A DNA stretch of 64,000 nucleotides. Origin: an uncultured Flavobacteriales bacterium (GTDB lineage: Bacteria; Bacteroidota; Bacteroidia; Flavobacteriales_D; Parvicellaceae). This document shows, piece by piece, positions 34,580 to 44,891 of this stretch (position 1 is the first letter of the stretch; every line of letters starts with the position of its first letter). The position numbers and the translations under genes were made by a program. A model generated the notes under the pieces. That model was not told where the DNA came from. It did not search any database and was given only the letters and a program-made list of their open reading frames with translations. The stretch lies in contig CALSPA010000012.1 in assembly GCA_943788115.1 (NCBI GenBank), forward strand, positions 310,001 to 374,000. Reading direction: 5' to 3'.

Positions 34580-37013
34580 TTAATTATTTTTTTTTAAATA
34601 TTGAGCATCAAGCCAATAAATCACTTTTAAAGAAATGGTGTTCACAGGTCCATTTTTCAAAGTGTTGTTTAAAGTTAGCCAATAATCATCATTGACATTT
34701 TTGTCAGAGCTGAAAATAGAATTTTTCCATACTAAATTAATTTCACTTCCTGGCAAAAACACCCATCTGAAAAGCATGTCAATGGTAAATGCATTGTAGT
34801 TTATATCATAAGCAGAATTACCAGAGTTATCTAATCCAGAATAATCTTCCAGAGGGTTTAACCTCCCGTTTTCTAGTAGTTCTGAGAAGCTGTTGTATTC
34901 TATTTTTGCATTGTAATGTCGTAACCTAAAAGTCATTCCAATGCGATTGGTTATAGTATAATCAATTCCTAACGATTGTGTTGTAGTTAAACGATCTCTA
35001 TTTCCAAATAAAATCCCATCAAAAGTTTCTGTAGGAGAGCTAAAATTAACTGCATAACCTTCACTATTGAATTGAATTTGCTGATTCCACCCATGAATAA
35101 TATTTAACTGGTTACTAATTCTGAATCTAAATTCTAAATCATAATTCCATTCCCACCAATTTCCTCTTTCTACTGACACATAACCGATACCTGCATCTAC
35201 TGCAATTCTTTTTTGGTAATTAGATGAAAACCAGGTCCTCATTGTAGTCCAAACTGGACGGATAAACCGTTCTCCCCCATTCTCTTGGTTCAAAGTAATC
35301 GTTACTTTCGTTAATAGTACCGCTAAAACGAATTCCTGCAGCATTAAAAGATTTTGAAATTAATGTGCCATTTGCCTCCCAATATGTTCCTCCATGAAGG
35401 TTGGGTGCGAAAAGTCGCTCATTTGAAATAGATACTTCGCTGAAAATCTTATTGATTTTTTTGTTTTTGGGATTAAAGTCTCTAAATCCAATGTAAATTT
35501 CTGTTACTCTACTATTGTTTGCTCTTAGAAAACCGAGGTCGTTTGGATTGTAAGTATCTGACTCTTCGTAGTACTCAGCTCCAAATGTAAATTGTCCTCT
35601 TTGTTTTCCAGCTTCAAGCCCCCAACTGTGTCCTAATTCTAAAGAAGAATTTTCGATAATGTTAGAAATAACTCCTTCAGTTTCTAAGAAATAATCGTTG
35701 TCTTTTGTATTTAACTTCATGCTCAATCCTGAAACATTTGCATCATAAAATGCTCCTGAACGAAGAACGTTAGTATTGGTGAAAGTTAAAAAACCGTTGT
35801 TTTTTAAGTTTTGATCTAGCACTAATACATTGTAGTTTGTTAATGGGCTAATTATTATGTCTCTAGTTGTATTGTTAAGAATATTTTCTGCTTTAGAATT
35901 TTGTTGAGCTGTTACAGCATTGAAAACACCAATTCCTAAACCGTTCTTAAGCCTACCTGAAATTTTACTGGCATTAATTAAAGGAACTGAGCTAGGGATT
36001 TCTGTTATTTGTTCATTTTCATTTAGTTGACTTTCGTAAACTCTATCAGAAGTTTGAATGCCTATTCTTCTACTGTAGAATAAATCAGATTTTGTGAATA
36101 GTTCTGTTCCCTCAGTAAAGAATTGACGATTTTCGTTAAACTCAATTTCATAAGGACTTATGTTAAGCACCTGATTGTCAAATACAACTTGTCCAAAGTC
36201 TGGAAGTAAGGTTACATCTAAAGTGAAAGCTTCATTTATGCCGTATTTAATATCCATTCCTCCGTTAAAAGTGGAGAATAAATCTTCAGTTTTTGAAAAA
36301 CTGACATAATTAGAAAGAAATGGTATAAATGCCAATCTAAGAGGAGGAGTAATGTTTTTTATTCCTGTAATTTCACCACTTTCTAATAGATAGTTTTCTA
36401 AATCTGGATTTACTTCGTTCCAAGTGTTTTCTTCTCTTAAGCGGCTAATTTGTCTTCCAAAATTAATATTCCAATCTTGAACTTCAGCTTTTGGGAAACG
36501 TAATGCAGAGTAAGGTATTTTAATTTCTGCGCACCATCCATCTTTATTGATTTTAGTTTTGCTATTCCAGACTAGATTTAATAAATCATTAAAGTCTTCA
36601 TTAAATATTTTTGCATCTAGCTGAACACCTCTACTTGTAATGCCAAAGAAAAAACCATTTTGATTGTCGTTATAAGTATCGATAAAAATGGCAAATAAAT
36701 CTAAATTAGGGTTGAAATCATCTCTATTTGACAGAACTCTTGATACAGAGTCTGGGTTGTCAAAACATTTCACCCCGATATATATTGCTTCTTGATCATA
36801 TACAAGAGCCACTTGAGTTTTCTTAGAAGGCTTAGCTCCTGGTACAGGTTTCATTTGAGTGAAATTGGACGTCCATTTAGAAAAAACCCAATCTGATTCA
36901 ATCAATTCTCCATCTAAAGAAATCTCGTTAGTTCTTATTGTGGCTTTAATTTCTCTTTGTCCATAACTACATGATGTAATTAATACTAAAAGAAATAGAA
37001 ATATATTTTTCAT
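34580..37013 (-). CDS. DUF5916 outer-membrane protein with N-terminal CBM9-like domain, one frameshift
   Basis: About 810 residues once joined. Signal peptide (MKNIFLFLLVLITSCSYGQ). The N-terminal carbohydrate-binding family 9-like domain has SLDGELIESDWVFSKWTSNF, YIGVKCFDNPDSV and GWCAEIKIPYSALRFP. A large DUF5916 beta-barrel follows (FTLDVTLLPDFGQV, NENRQFFTEGTELF) and ends IYWLDAQYLKKNN. The frame slips at a run of five C's on the plus strand (35274-35278). Removing one gives FEPREWGERFIRPVWTTMRT. The family is common near sugar or peptide metabolism in Bacteroidetes; function unproven. Confidence 0.85.
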
Positions 37014-37115
37014 TGTTTAAATATAATATTTCAACTTATATCTTTATTTACCTTTGATGTAATTGTTTAACAAAAAAAGCTTTATTAAAATTTAATTTGA
37101 ATTCAACACTTAAAA

Positions 37116-37529
37116 ATGAATACATACGAAATAGAATATAATGGTAACTTAAGAACTAAAGCTAAGCACATGGCTTCAGGAGAGGTTATTTATACAGATG
37201 CTCCAAAAGACAATCACGGCCTAGGAGAGACTTTTTCTCCAACAGATATGGTGTGCTCAGCTTTAGCAAGTTGTATGCTAACCATAATGGCAATAGCAGT
37301 TGAGAAAAATGGAGTTAATATAATAGGGACAAAAGTAATTGTAAAAAAAACTATGACTAGTAACCCAAGAATGATAGCTCAAATTGATACAGCTATTTAT
37401 TTCCCAAAAAATTATGACGAAAAAACAAAACTTATATTAGAACGTTCAGCATTCAATTGTCCTGTTCATAAAAGCTTATCAGATAAAATGATAAAAAACA
37501 TTTCATTTAGCTATAATCAATTAGACTGA
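37116..37529 (+). CDS. OsmC family protein
   Basis: 137 residues, the usual OsmC size. Thiol-dependent peroxidase of organic hydroperoxides. The catalytic Cys pair is visible: MVCSALASCMLTIMAIAVEK and SAFNCPVHKSLSDKM. Cytoplasmic. Single gene in its own transcription unit, divergent from DUF5916. Confidence 0.92.
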   Translation: MNTYEIEYNGNLRTKAKHMASGEVIYTDAPKDNHGLGETFSPTDMVCSALASCMLTIMAIAVEKNGVNIIGTKVIVKKTMTSNPRMIAQIDTAIYFPKNYDEKTKLILERSAFNCPVHKSLSDKMIKNISFSYNQLD

Positions 37530-37613
37530 TTTTATTTAAATGGCAACGCTCTTAATATTTTAGAGTTATTAAAATAATTAATAAACTTCCATTAAATAAA
37601 AAAATATTTTTCT

Positions 37614-39308
37614 ATGAATATAAAATACATTTTAAGCGTTTTCTTAGTTATTAATTTTCTTTTTAATTGTTTAAAAGCCCAAGATTTCGATGATTTATTT
37701 TTACTAAAAGGTGAAGTTTATTTTTCTTTTGATTATAAAAATAAAAATCAATTAAATCATTTGTCTAATATTATTTCAATAGATCATAAAACAAATATTA
37801 GTACTGCTTATGCTTACGCTAACAAAGAAGAGTTTTTAGAATTCCTTAAAATGGATATTCCTTTCAACGTAGTTAAAAAACCTATAGGTTATAAAGCTAA
37901 TAGTTTTGGTGATTCTAAAAGTAGTTGGAATTCCTATCCTTCCTATCAAGAATACACAGATATGATGCAAGCATTTGCAGATTCTTTCCCTAACATATGT
38001 AAACTACATTCATTAGGGACATTAAGTTCTGGAAGAGAAATATTAATTGTTCAAATTTCTGATAATGTTGGACAAAAGGAAAATGAACCTTCATTTTTAT
38101 ATACTTCGTCAATGCATGGAGATGAATTGGCTGGTTATATTCTTTCTTTAAGATTAATTGATGAAATTTTAAATGGTTATGGAAACAACACAAGATATAC
38201 GAACCTGATAAATGAAATTGATATCTGGATTAATCCTCTAGCAAATCCTGATGGAGCATATGCAGGTGGGAATCAAGATGTATGGGGTGCATCTAGGTAC
38301 AATGCCAATTGGAAAGATTTAAATAGAAATTATCCTGATCCTCAGGATGGACAACATCCAGATGGCAATGCGTGGCAAGATGAAACAATAATTTTCATGG
38401 GTTTAGCTGATACGGTAGACTTTACCATTTCGGCAAATATGCATGGTGGTGCTGAGGTATGTAATTATCCTTGGGATACTTGGGGAAACCTAACTGCAGA
38501 TGACAATTGGTGGCAATATGTTTCTAGCGAATATGCTGACTCTTGTCAGGCAAATAGTGGTAACGGTTACTTTACTTATTTAAATGGTGTAACTAATGGT
38601 TGGGATTGGTATGAAGTTGATGGTGGAAGACAAGATTACATGAATTATTATAAATGTTGTAGAGAGCTTACATTAGAATTGTCAGATGATAAAACACCAA
38701 ATCCAAATGATTTACCAGCATTATGGGATGCAAATGCACCTTCTTTAATTAATTATTTGGAGCAATCACTTTATGGAATTAGAGGTATAGTTACAGATAG
38801 TATTACTGGAGATCCATTGAAAGCTAAAGTTGAAATCGTGGGTCATGATGTTGATAATTCTTTTATTTACTCTTCTTTACCTGTGGGTAATTATCACAGG
38901 TATTTGCATCAAGGAAGTTATGATTTAACTTTTAGTAAAGCAGGTTATTACAGTAAGACTGTTTCTGCTACCATTACTAATAATTCTGTTGTTGTAGAGG
39001 ATGTACAACTTGCTCAAAATGTTTTTGTTGATGTAACTCAAATTAGCAAGCTTAATAATTTCGTAAATGCTATTCCTAACCCAGCAAAGGACTATTTGAA
39101 TTTTGAATATTCTATTTCACATCTAAGTCAAAATACGGAATTAATTATTTGGGATGAAATAGGAAAAGTGGTTGAAAGAATAAAGTTGGATTCTAAAAAT
39201 ACTCTATTGAACTTTTCAACTAAGAATTTTTCTTCAGGAATTTATTATTACAGTTTAAATATTAACGATCAACTTAGTGAAGGAAAGAAGCTTATTGTTT
39301 TAAAATAA
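37614..39308 (+). CDS. T9SS-secreted M14 zinc carboxypeptidase
   Basis: 564 residues with a signal peptide (LSVFLVINFLFNCLKAQ). The M14 catalytic domain has the zinc HxxE in TSSMHGDELAGY, the substrate Arg and Asn region in YNANWKDLNRNYPDP, the third zinc His in SANMHGGAEVCNYPWDTW, and the catalytic Glu in CRELTLELSDD. A carboxypeptidase-regulatory-like domain follows (IRGIVTDSITGDPLKAKVEI), then a T9SS type A sorting domain (AIPNPAKDYLNFEY, FSSGIYYYSL). Releases C-terminal amino acids from proteins outside the cell. Confidence 0.93.
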   Translation: MNIKYILSVFLVINFLFNCLKAQDFDDLFLLKGEVYFSFDYKNKNQLNHLSNIISIDHKTNISTAYAYANKEEFLEFLKMDIPFNVVKKPIGYKANSFGDSKSSWNSYPSYQEYTDMMQAFADSFPNICKLHSLGTLSSGREILIVQISDNVGQKENEPSFLYTSSMHGDELAGYILSLRLIDEILNGYGNNTRYTNLINEIDIWINPLANPDGAYAGGNQDVWGASRYNANWKDLNRNYPDPQDGQHPDGNAWQDETIIFMGLADTVDFTISANMHGGAEVCNYPWDTWGNLTADDNWWQYVSSEYADSCQANSGNGYFTYLNGVTNGWDWYEVDGGRQDYMNYYKCCRELTLELSDDKTPNPNDLPALWDANAPSLINYLEQSLYGIRGIVTDSITGDPLKAKVEIVGHDVDNSFIYSSLPVGNYHRYLHQGSYDLTFSKAGYYSKTVSATITNNSVVVEDVQLAQNVFVDVTQISKLNNFVNAIPNPAKDYLNFEYSISHLSQNTELIIWDEIGKVVERIKLDSKNTLLNFSTKNFSSGIYYYSLNINDQLSEGKKLIVLK

Positions 39309-39333
39309 GTTTGAGTGAGTTAATTTTTGATAT

Positions 39334-39939
39334 TCAAAGTAAATTTTCTTTAGTATTCGCTTTCTTAACATATGTTAGGTACACAATATACATCGAATAT
39401 AACCAAACATAAATAGGGAAAATAGCATAAATAACATCATGGTTAAAGCTGATGGAAACTGTTAATGTCCAAGTTGATAAAGAAATTATCCAAGCTTTGC
39501 TTTTTTCATTTTTCGGTTCCTTGATTGCTTTAATAATGGTAGGTATTCCAATGATTAAATCTGAGACAACAGCATAAAAAGTTGTTAACCAAGGATCTTC
39601 AGAAATAACGTACAATACGCCACAAAATAACCCTAGACCAAGAAACCACCAATCTCTATTTAAAAGCAAATAATTTTTCTTAATTAGCGAAGCAGTAGCA
39701 ATGGCAATGCATCCAAAAGTGCAACTAGTTAGACTTGTTAAGCTCCAATCCCAACCAACACTAACAAGTTGAGCGATAATAAGTGTGCCCATAAGAAGAG
39801 CCCATCCATACCAGGTAAGTATTGACGGTTCTATTCTGTTGTTCCAAACATCTTGGAAATAGGTATATTGTCCTATGAGTATTAAAATAGATGCAATAAT
39901 ACCTATTGGTTGTTCAAGTATAATTAAGAGATCTGCCAA
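39334..39939 (-). CDS. Seven-helix membrane protein, PQ-loop/SWEET-like
   Basis: 201 residues with about seven hydrophobic segments. IGQYTYFQDVWNNRIEPSIL resembles the Pro-containing PQ-loop at the start of SWEET/PnuC-type transporters, and a second similar motif may be VVSDLIIGIPTIIKAI. This suggests a small-solute or vitamin transporter, by fold only; no specific substrate. Confidence 0.6.
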   Translation of the reverse strand: MADLLIILEQPIGIIASILILIGQYTYFQDVWNNRIEPSILTWYGWALLMGTLIIAQLVSVGWDWSLTSLTSCTFGCIAIATASLIKKNYLLLNRDWWFLGLGLFCGVLYVISEDPWLTTFYAVVSDLIIGIPTIIKAIKEPKNEKSKAWIISLSTWTLTVSISFNHDVIYAIFPIYVWLYSMYIVYLTYVKKANTKENLL

Positions 39940-39985
39940 TTTTTTTTGGCAAATATCGTTTTTATTTAGAATTAAAAGTTGTTTA

Positions 39986-41026
39986 CTACTTGTTAAAAAT
40001 TAGCTCCATAGTCTCATGGTGCTTTTCATTGGTGTTAAATATAAATTTATCTTTTCGCCCTCCATGTTTTACAATAACTGCACATGTGTTTTCACCAAAT
40101 AATCCTCTGTTGTGAGCCATAATTGTAAGGTCGTTAATCCCTTCTTTAAGTTTTAGGTGTAATACTTTTTTCTTTCTAACAAGTTCATGCTCAATAAGAA
40201 TAATATTATTGTTGTGCTTAACAGAAATAATATCTCCATCTATTCTACTGTGGTCCCAAATTTTAATTTTCACATATTGATCTTTTATTTCTAAATGTTT
40301 TTCTTTAACAGTAGGCCTTTCAATTATTTCTATATCAATCTCTTTTTTGTTTATGCTTGGAGTAGTGCGATCTTTTTTGTTTAAGTGATAATCGAACTTT
40401 AAGTAGACCCCCAAATAGCTTCCATGAAATGAGTAATTTGCTCTAGCATTATTTGCTGTAAGATCAGCTTCCATTAGTGGTTTGGGAGCTATGTGTCGCT
40501 TAAAAGTGGCGGCAACAGTTAAATGATTTCCTTTTATTTCTTGTTGTAAACCAAAGTGAGGTGCAACAAAGTATCGAAGTCCCTTATTTGTATATAGGGA
40601 TACAGTTACATCTCTTTCATTGTGTTCTAATGTTGTTTGACCAACATTGTTTATTCCAGCTCCAAAACCAATACTTAAATCACTTTTTTTTGTTTCTCTA
40701 GGAATAATCAACTGCAAATCGGCCCTTAAAATTAATCCCAAGTAGGAAACATCATAAGTAAAATTATCTAAATAATAGTTTTGTAAATAAGATTCAATAC
40801 CAGCTCCAATAGAAAAATCTATTTTTTCTTTCCATAAGTAACCAAATTCAGGAATAAATTCAACACCACTGCTCTGTCCTAGTCTAAATTTACTAGGTTC
40901 TTGATTTTTTATTATACCTAAAGATGGACCTGCACCCATAACTCCTGAAAAATGAAATGGACTTTTTTGTTGACCATTAGTGTATAAGCAGCAAAGTATA
41001 AATAGAAATGTAATGTTGTTTTTCAT
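39986..41026 (-). CDS. Outer-membrane beta-barrel protein with C-terminal soluble domain
   Basis: 346 residues with a signal peptide (NNITFLFILCCLYTNGQQ). Residues 20-215 are a beta-barrel (FGYLWKEKIDFSIGAGIESY, DLSIGFGAGINNVGQ, GSYLGVYLKFDYHL). Residues about 245-340 form a soluble domain (KIKIWDHSRIDGDIISVKHN, KVLHLKLKEGINDLTIMAHN) that repeats a pattern seen in other Bacteroidetes secreted proteins. No function known. Confidence 0.65.
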   Translation of the reverse strand: MKNNITFLFILCCLYTNGQQKSPFHFSGVMGAGPSLGIIKNQEPSKFRLGQSSGVEFIPEFGYLWKEKIDFSIGAGIESYLQNYYLDNFTYDVSYLGLILRADLQLIIPRETKKSDLSIGFGAGINNVGQTTLEHNERDVTVSLYTNKGLRYFVAPHFGLQQEIKGNHLTVAATFKRHIAPKPLMEADLTANNARANYSFHGSYLGVYLKFDYHLNKKDRTTPSINKKEIDIEIIERPTVKEKHLEIKDQYVKIKIWDHSRIDGDIISVKHNNNIILIEHELVRKKKVLHLKLKEGINDLTIMAHNRGLFGENTCAVIVKHGGRKDKFIFNTNEKHHETMELIFNK

Positions 41027-41097
41027 TTAGAAAATATGACAGTGTTAATAGCAATTACACTACCAATAATTGTACCAAATAAGGAGATGGAAATAGA

Positions 41098-41694
41098 TTA
41101 AATAATTAAAAAAAGTAATACTGTAACTGAAAGAATACCAAGTACAAGTCCAGAAATATATAATGTTTTTGAGAGTTCGAGATTGTTATTTTGGTAGTAA
41201 CAGCTCATACTTAAATAGCCAAAAGCAAAGGTGATAATCCCGATACCAAAAAACACTGTGATGGTTCCAATAATCATGTTTGTAATGCTGATGCCTTTGT
41301 GAAATTTCTTCTCTTTATTAGATAAATTAGTTGGGTTTTTTTCTAACGAAATTTGTTGTTGTCGTTGTTGTTGTTGTCTTTTTTTTATGATATTTTTAGC
41401 TTTTATTGGGAGTTTATTTTTGAAAATAGAAATTTCATTTTTTTGTTTTTCAGAATTAGAAACCGATTTTAATATTGCTTTTTCTTTTATTGTCTTCTGA
41501 GATGTTTTTGAAGTGCTGTTTTTATTTTCCAGAACAACATTTTTAATTTTATGATTAGCTAAGATTAACTTTTTATTATGAGTTCTAGTTTTAGTGTATC
41601 TTTTAGTATGGAATTGCTTTTTTGAAGAGATATTACATGAGTTTAGTAATACTGTGATTATTAGTAAGCCAATATAAGGGTAGATACTATTCAT
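41098..41694 (-). CDS. Lipoprotein with C-terminal membrane segments
   Basis: 198 residues. N-terminal lipobox (LLIITVLLNSCNIS), a long Lys/Ser/Gln-rich disordered linker including a run RQQQQRQQQQ-like stretch, then two hydrophobic helices (ITNMIIGTITVFFGIGIITF, LYISGLVLGILSVTVLLFLI). Layout of signal anchor plus low-complexity linker plus two helices; family unknown. Confidence 0.5.
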   Translation of the reverse strand: MNSIYPYIGLLIITVLLNSCNISSKKQFHTKRYTKTRTHNKKLILANHKIKNVVLENKNSTSKTSQKTIKEKAILKSVSNSEKQKNEISIFKNKLPIKAKNIIKKRQQQQRQQQISLEKNPTNLSNKEKKFHKGISITNMIIGTITVFFGIGIITFAFGYLSMSCYYQNNNLELSKTLYISGLVLGILSVTVLLFLII

Positions 41695-41925
41695 ATTTAA
41701 GAGCTATAAATTCTAATTGTTAAAAAAGTTACAGCTTTAAAAAAATAGTAGCGTTCAATTCCCCGCCACTTAACCTATGTATTCTCCCTTTAAACTGTTA
41801 GGAGTTCCGATAATTAAATAAACACACCCGTAAAAATGTTTTAAAAAAATAATTTAACTGAAACGATGTTCTTTATTTTTCAAAATATAAATCAAGAATT
41901 TTAATGGCTTATTAATTCGCTCTGA

Positions 41926-42963
41926 TCAACTCAATTTATATTGTTTTAGTTGTTTGTTCATTAAAGGAATAAACAAAAAAGGGAAATAGGAGAGTATAAG
42001 CATGGCTGGATAACCGAATGGTAGTATTGGACTGTCAGCTTTTGATTCTAGTATCTGATAATTTTTAGCTCCATTGTAATGATGGTCTGAATGTCGAGTG
42101 AGTTCGAATAATAAAATTCTACCTAAAACATGATCAGAATTCCAAGAATGATGAGCTTTAACTTTTTCATAAGAACCATATTCGGTTTTTTTACGAGACA
42201 ATCCATAGTGGGAAAAATAATTTTGAGCTTCTAAAATAGAAATTCCATAAATACTGGATATAAAATAGAGTAGTGCGATATATTCTCCAAAAAAGAAATA
42301 GATTAATCCTACAAATGTCCAAGGTAGAAGTGTATGAAGAATCATGGGGTTTATTAGTGCGCTCTTGTTTTTAATTTTAAGTATTTGAGCTTCTAATCTC
42401 CAGGTTTTAAAATAACCTCCAATTTGCGAGCGTATAGCAAAGAAATAAAAGATTGAACCTTTTTTTGCAGAAGAGAAATCATTAGGTGTAGCTACATCTT
42501 TATGGTGTCCACTGTTGTGGTAGGTCATGAAATGATTTTGAAAGCTTGTAGTAAGTAGAATGTGTGCGAAAAACACTTTTAATGAGTTCTCAGTTTTATG
42601 ACCTAATTCATGACCACCATTAATACCGTTTATTCCAAGTACAGTTCCCATCATAAAGAGATAGGCAATTAGATCGAAAAGTAAAATTTCAGGATTAGAA
42701 ATAGCAATTAAAAAATTATAAATAACAAATAAATGAATGGGAACTAAAAGGTAAAGAACCAAATCATAAAAGAAGTCTTTCTTAGCAAGCTCTTTTTCAT
42801 TTTTAGAGAAATTGTAAGTGTTTTTAGGCATAATGTTTTCTAAAATAGGTACAAGAATATACAATGTAAAAACGCCTATGTATGCAAAAAAGCCTGTACT
42901 GTTGAAAGTTAATAAAGCAAGCAAAGGGGTGAGGTAAACTCCTATGTATTTAAGTTTATTCAT
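41926..42963 (-). CDS. alkB: AlkB-type alkane 1-monooxygenase
   Basis: Membrane non-haem di-iron enzyme that hydroxylates medium-chain alkanes at the terminal carbon. 345 residues, six membrane segments. Histidine boxes: GGHELGHKTE, YHNSGHHKDV and LTRHSDHHYNGAKNYQIL, plus the NYFSHYGL motif. The first and third boxes match the AlkB consensus; the second has H-x3-GHH in place of the usual EHxxGHH. Electrons would come from a rubredoxin encoded elsewhere. It is one base from the upstream serine-hydrolase gene on the same strand. Confidence 0.88.
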   Translation of the reverse strand: MNKLKYIGVYLTPLLALLTFNSTGFFAYIGVFTLYILVPILENIMPKNTYNFSKNEKELAKKDFFYDLVLYLLVPIHLFVIYNFLIAISNPEILLFDLIAYLFMMGTVLGINGINGGHELGHKTENSLKVFFAHILLTTSFQNHFMTYHNSGHHKDVATPNDFSSAKKGSIFYFFAIRSQIGGYFKTWRLEAQILKIKNKSALINPMILHTLLPWTFVGLIYFFFGEYIALLYFISSIYGISILEAQNYFSHYGLSRKKTEYGSYEKVKAHHSWNSDHVLGRILLFELTRHSDHHYNGAKNYQILESKADSPILPFGYPAMLILSYFPFLFIPLMNKQLKQYKLS

Positions 42964-42964
42964 C

Positions 42965-44020
42965 TTATAAAGAGTTCATTAATTTAAAACACATTTGATC
43001 TATTAGTACGGCTTCTTTGTGTTCCATATTAATATTAGATAATACTATTACGCCAGTTTTATTAGTTGTGCTAAAAGCCAAGCAAGATGTAAACCCTCCA
43101 GTTCCACCATTATGCCAACATATTTCTTTATCGCTTAAAGGGTTTTTTATGAACCAACCCAATCCAATAGCCATTTCTTTATTAATGTAATGTGTTGGTT
43201 TTCTTGTAAGAGATAAAACTTTATTATCAGAATTAAAATGTGCATGAATATATTTACTTAAATCATGAGTGTTTGAAACTATTCCTCCTGCTGCTTTTAA
43301 TGCGTTCATGTTCCAATTAACAGTAGCGTTGCTGTTTTTATCTAACCCTGTTATTGAAGTATTTACATTGTAAGAGGTTGCATTCATTCCATATTTAGAT
43401 AATATTTTTTCTTGGGTGAGTTGCTCAATAGATTTCTTAGTTTTTTTGGATAATGTCTGACCCAATAATCCTGCTCCTAAATTAGAATAAGAAAATTTTG
43501 AAATGTTTTTTTTGTCTAAAACAAGTTCATTTTTTAAATATTGCTCTAATTCTTTAATGGAGTACTTTAAATATGGGTTTTCAGGGTTTTCAAATATTAG
43601 CATAGCAATATTAGATGGTAACCTATAAAGTCCCGAAGTGTGATTGGCTAATGTTACATAACTAAGCTTTGTTTTGTTTTTAAACTTAAAAGAAAATTGT
43701 TTGTTAATGAAGTCTGTTTCTTTTAAGTTATTGTTTACAATTTCTTCAGCTAGAAGAGAAGAAGTAAATGTTTTGGTGATTGACCCAATCTCAAATAAAG
43801 AGTCTTTTAAATCACATCTGTAAACGGAATCATTTAGCTTTTTAAATCCTATGTGATATAACTCCTGCTTATTAACAATAGCAACTGATAAATAAAAATT
43901 GTTGGGGAAAGAGTCTAATTTATACTTGTAATTATTGAAAATAGAATCAATATTAAATTGAGCTGTGAAATTCAAAGAAATTGTGAGTAAAAAAAATATG
44001 GTAGATACTTTTTGGAACAT
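42965..44020 (-). CDS. Secreted serine hydrolase, class C beta-lactamase fold
   Basis: 351 residues with a signal peptide (FQKVSTIFFLLTISLNFTAQ). SxxK is SITKTFTSS (about residue 86), YxN is FSYSNLGAGLLGQ and HxG is CWHNGGTGGFTSC. A penicillin-binding-protein-like esterase or peptidase without a T9SS tail, so probably periplasmic. Overlapping start/stop spacing with alkB suggests co-transcription. Confidence 0.85.
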   Translation of the reverse strand: MFQKVSTIFFLLTISLNFTAQFNIDSIFNNYKYKLDSFPNNFYLSVAIVNKQELYHIGFKKLNDSVYRCDLKDSLFEIGSITKTFTSSLLAEEIVNNNLKETDFINKQFSFKFKNKTKLSYVTLANHTSGLYRLPSNIAMLIFENPENPYLKYSIKELEQYLKNELVLDKKNISKFSYSNLGAGLLGQTLSKKTKKSIEQLTQEKILSKYGMNATSYNVNTSITGLDKNSNATVNWNMNALKAAGGIVSNTHDLSKYIHAHFNSDNKVLSLTRKPTHYINKEMAIGLGWFIKNPLSDKEICWHNGGTGGFTSCLAFSTTNKTGVIVLSNINMEHKEAVLIDQMCFKLMNSL

Positions 44021-44062
44021 TTTATTTATAGCATAAATAACAGATTAAATGTAAGATACGAA

Positions 44063-44719
44063 TTAATAATCTCTAATTCCTGAGAGCTTGTATTTTTTTA
44101 AAACAGCTGAATTGTGAGCGCTAATTTCAATGTAACTAACTTTACTCTTATTAGTATTTGAAAAAATATATACAATGTGATTTTTTGAAAACCCTAATTC
44201 ATAATTCTTAGTGCTATAGCCCAAACTATTAACTATAGAGAAAATGGTGTCTACAGGAACGAAATTAGCGTTTAAATTATTTTTTTTAAAACTTGGGAAT
44301 TCAATATCTCTAATTACATTTCCTAAACTATCTAAGACAATTCTAGAACAACAATAATTAATTCCATAGTTTTTTTCTTTTATATAAAAACTCAAATCAT
44401 ATTTTGGGATTTCCCACTTATAATTAACAACTTGGGGGTCAAGTCTTACAAGCTCACTATAATTAATAATTTCTCCGTGATCAAAAATGAGCTTGTCATA
44501 AAACTTTATACCTAGTTTATCTTTTAAATGGTTATTTACAGATACTTGAACGGAAATAGGGATTAGGTTTAATGAGTCAATCTTCTTAGGGAAATATTTC
44601 ATGGAATAGTGAGTTGAGCTACAATTTTTCACTCCGTTTTGTGCATTTATTTCCCATATAAATATTGATAAAAACATCATTGCTATAATTACAAAAATAT
44701 GTTCCTTTATTAGCTTCAT
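44063..44719 (-). CDS. Hypothetical secreted protein (218 residues)
   Basis: Signal peptide (EHIFVIIAMMFLSIFIWEIN). No family recognised. Mixed beta sequence with SVQVSVNNHLKDKLGIKFYD and GNVIRDIEFPSFKKNN. Minus strand, 42 bp upstream of the serine-hydrolase gene. Confidence 0.5.
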   Translation of the reverse strand: MKLIKEHIFVIIAMMFLSIFIWEINAQNGVKNCSSTHYSMKYFPKKIDSLNLIPISVQVSVNNHLKDKLGIKFYDKLIFDHGEIINYSELVRLDPQVVNYKWEIPKYDLSFYIKEKNYGINYCCSRIVLDSLGNVIRDIEFPSFKKNNLNANFVPVDTIFSIVNSLGYSTKNYELGFSKNHIVYIFSNTNKSKVSYIEISAHNSAVLKKYKLSGIRDY

Positions 44720-44822
44720 AATTTTAAGAAATTAGAATACTTGAAATCAATTTAATAAATGTAAAAAATTAAATTTCAGATTTTATTTTATTAAATGGTG
44801 ATATAAATTTATTAACATCTTG

Positions 44823-44851
44823 TTGAAAATTTAGATTTTTTAGCAACTTTG
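44823..44851 (+). promoter_or_regulatory. Predicted Bacteroidetes-type promoter of the adhesin gene
   Basis: TTG at 44823-44825 and CAACTTTG at 44844-44851, spaced by 18 bases, approximate the TTG / TAnnTTTG pattern (C for T at the first position). The start codon lies 40 bases downstream. Confidence 0.5.
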
Positions 44852-44891
44852 AAAAAAAATCTCGTCCATATATTAAATAAAAATTTAATTA

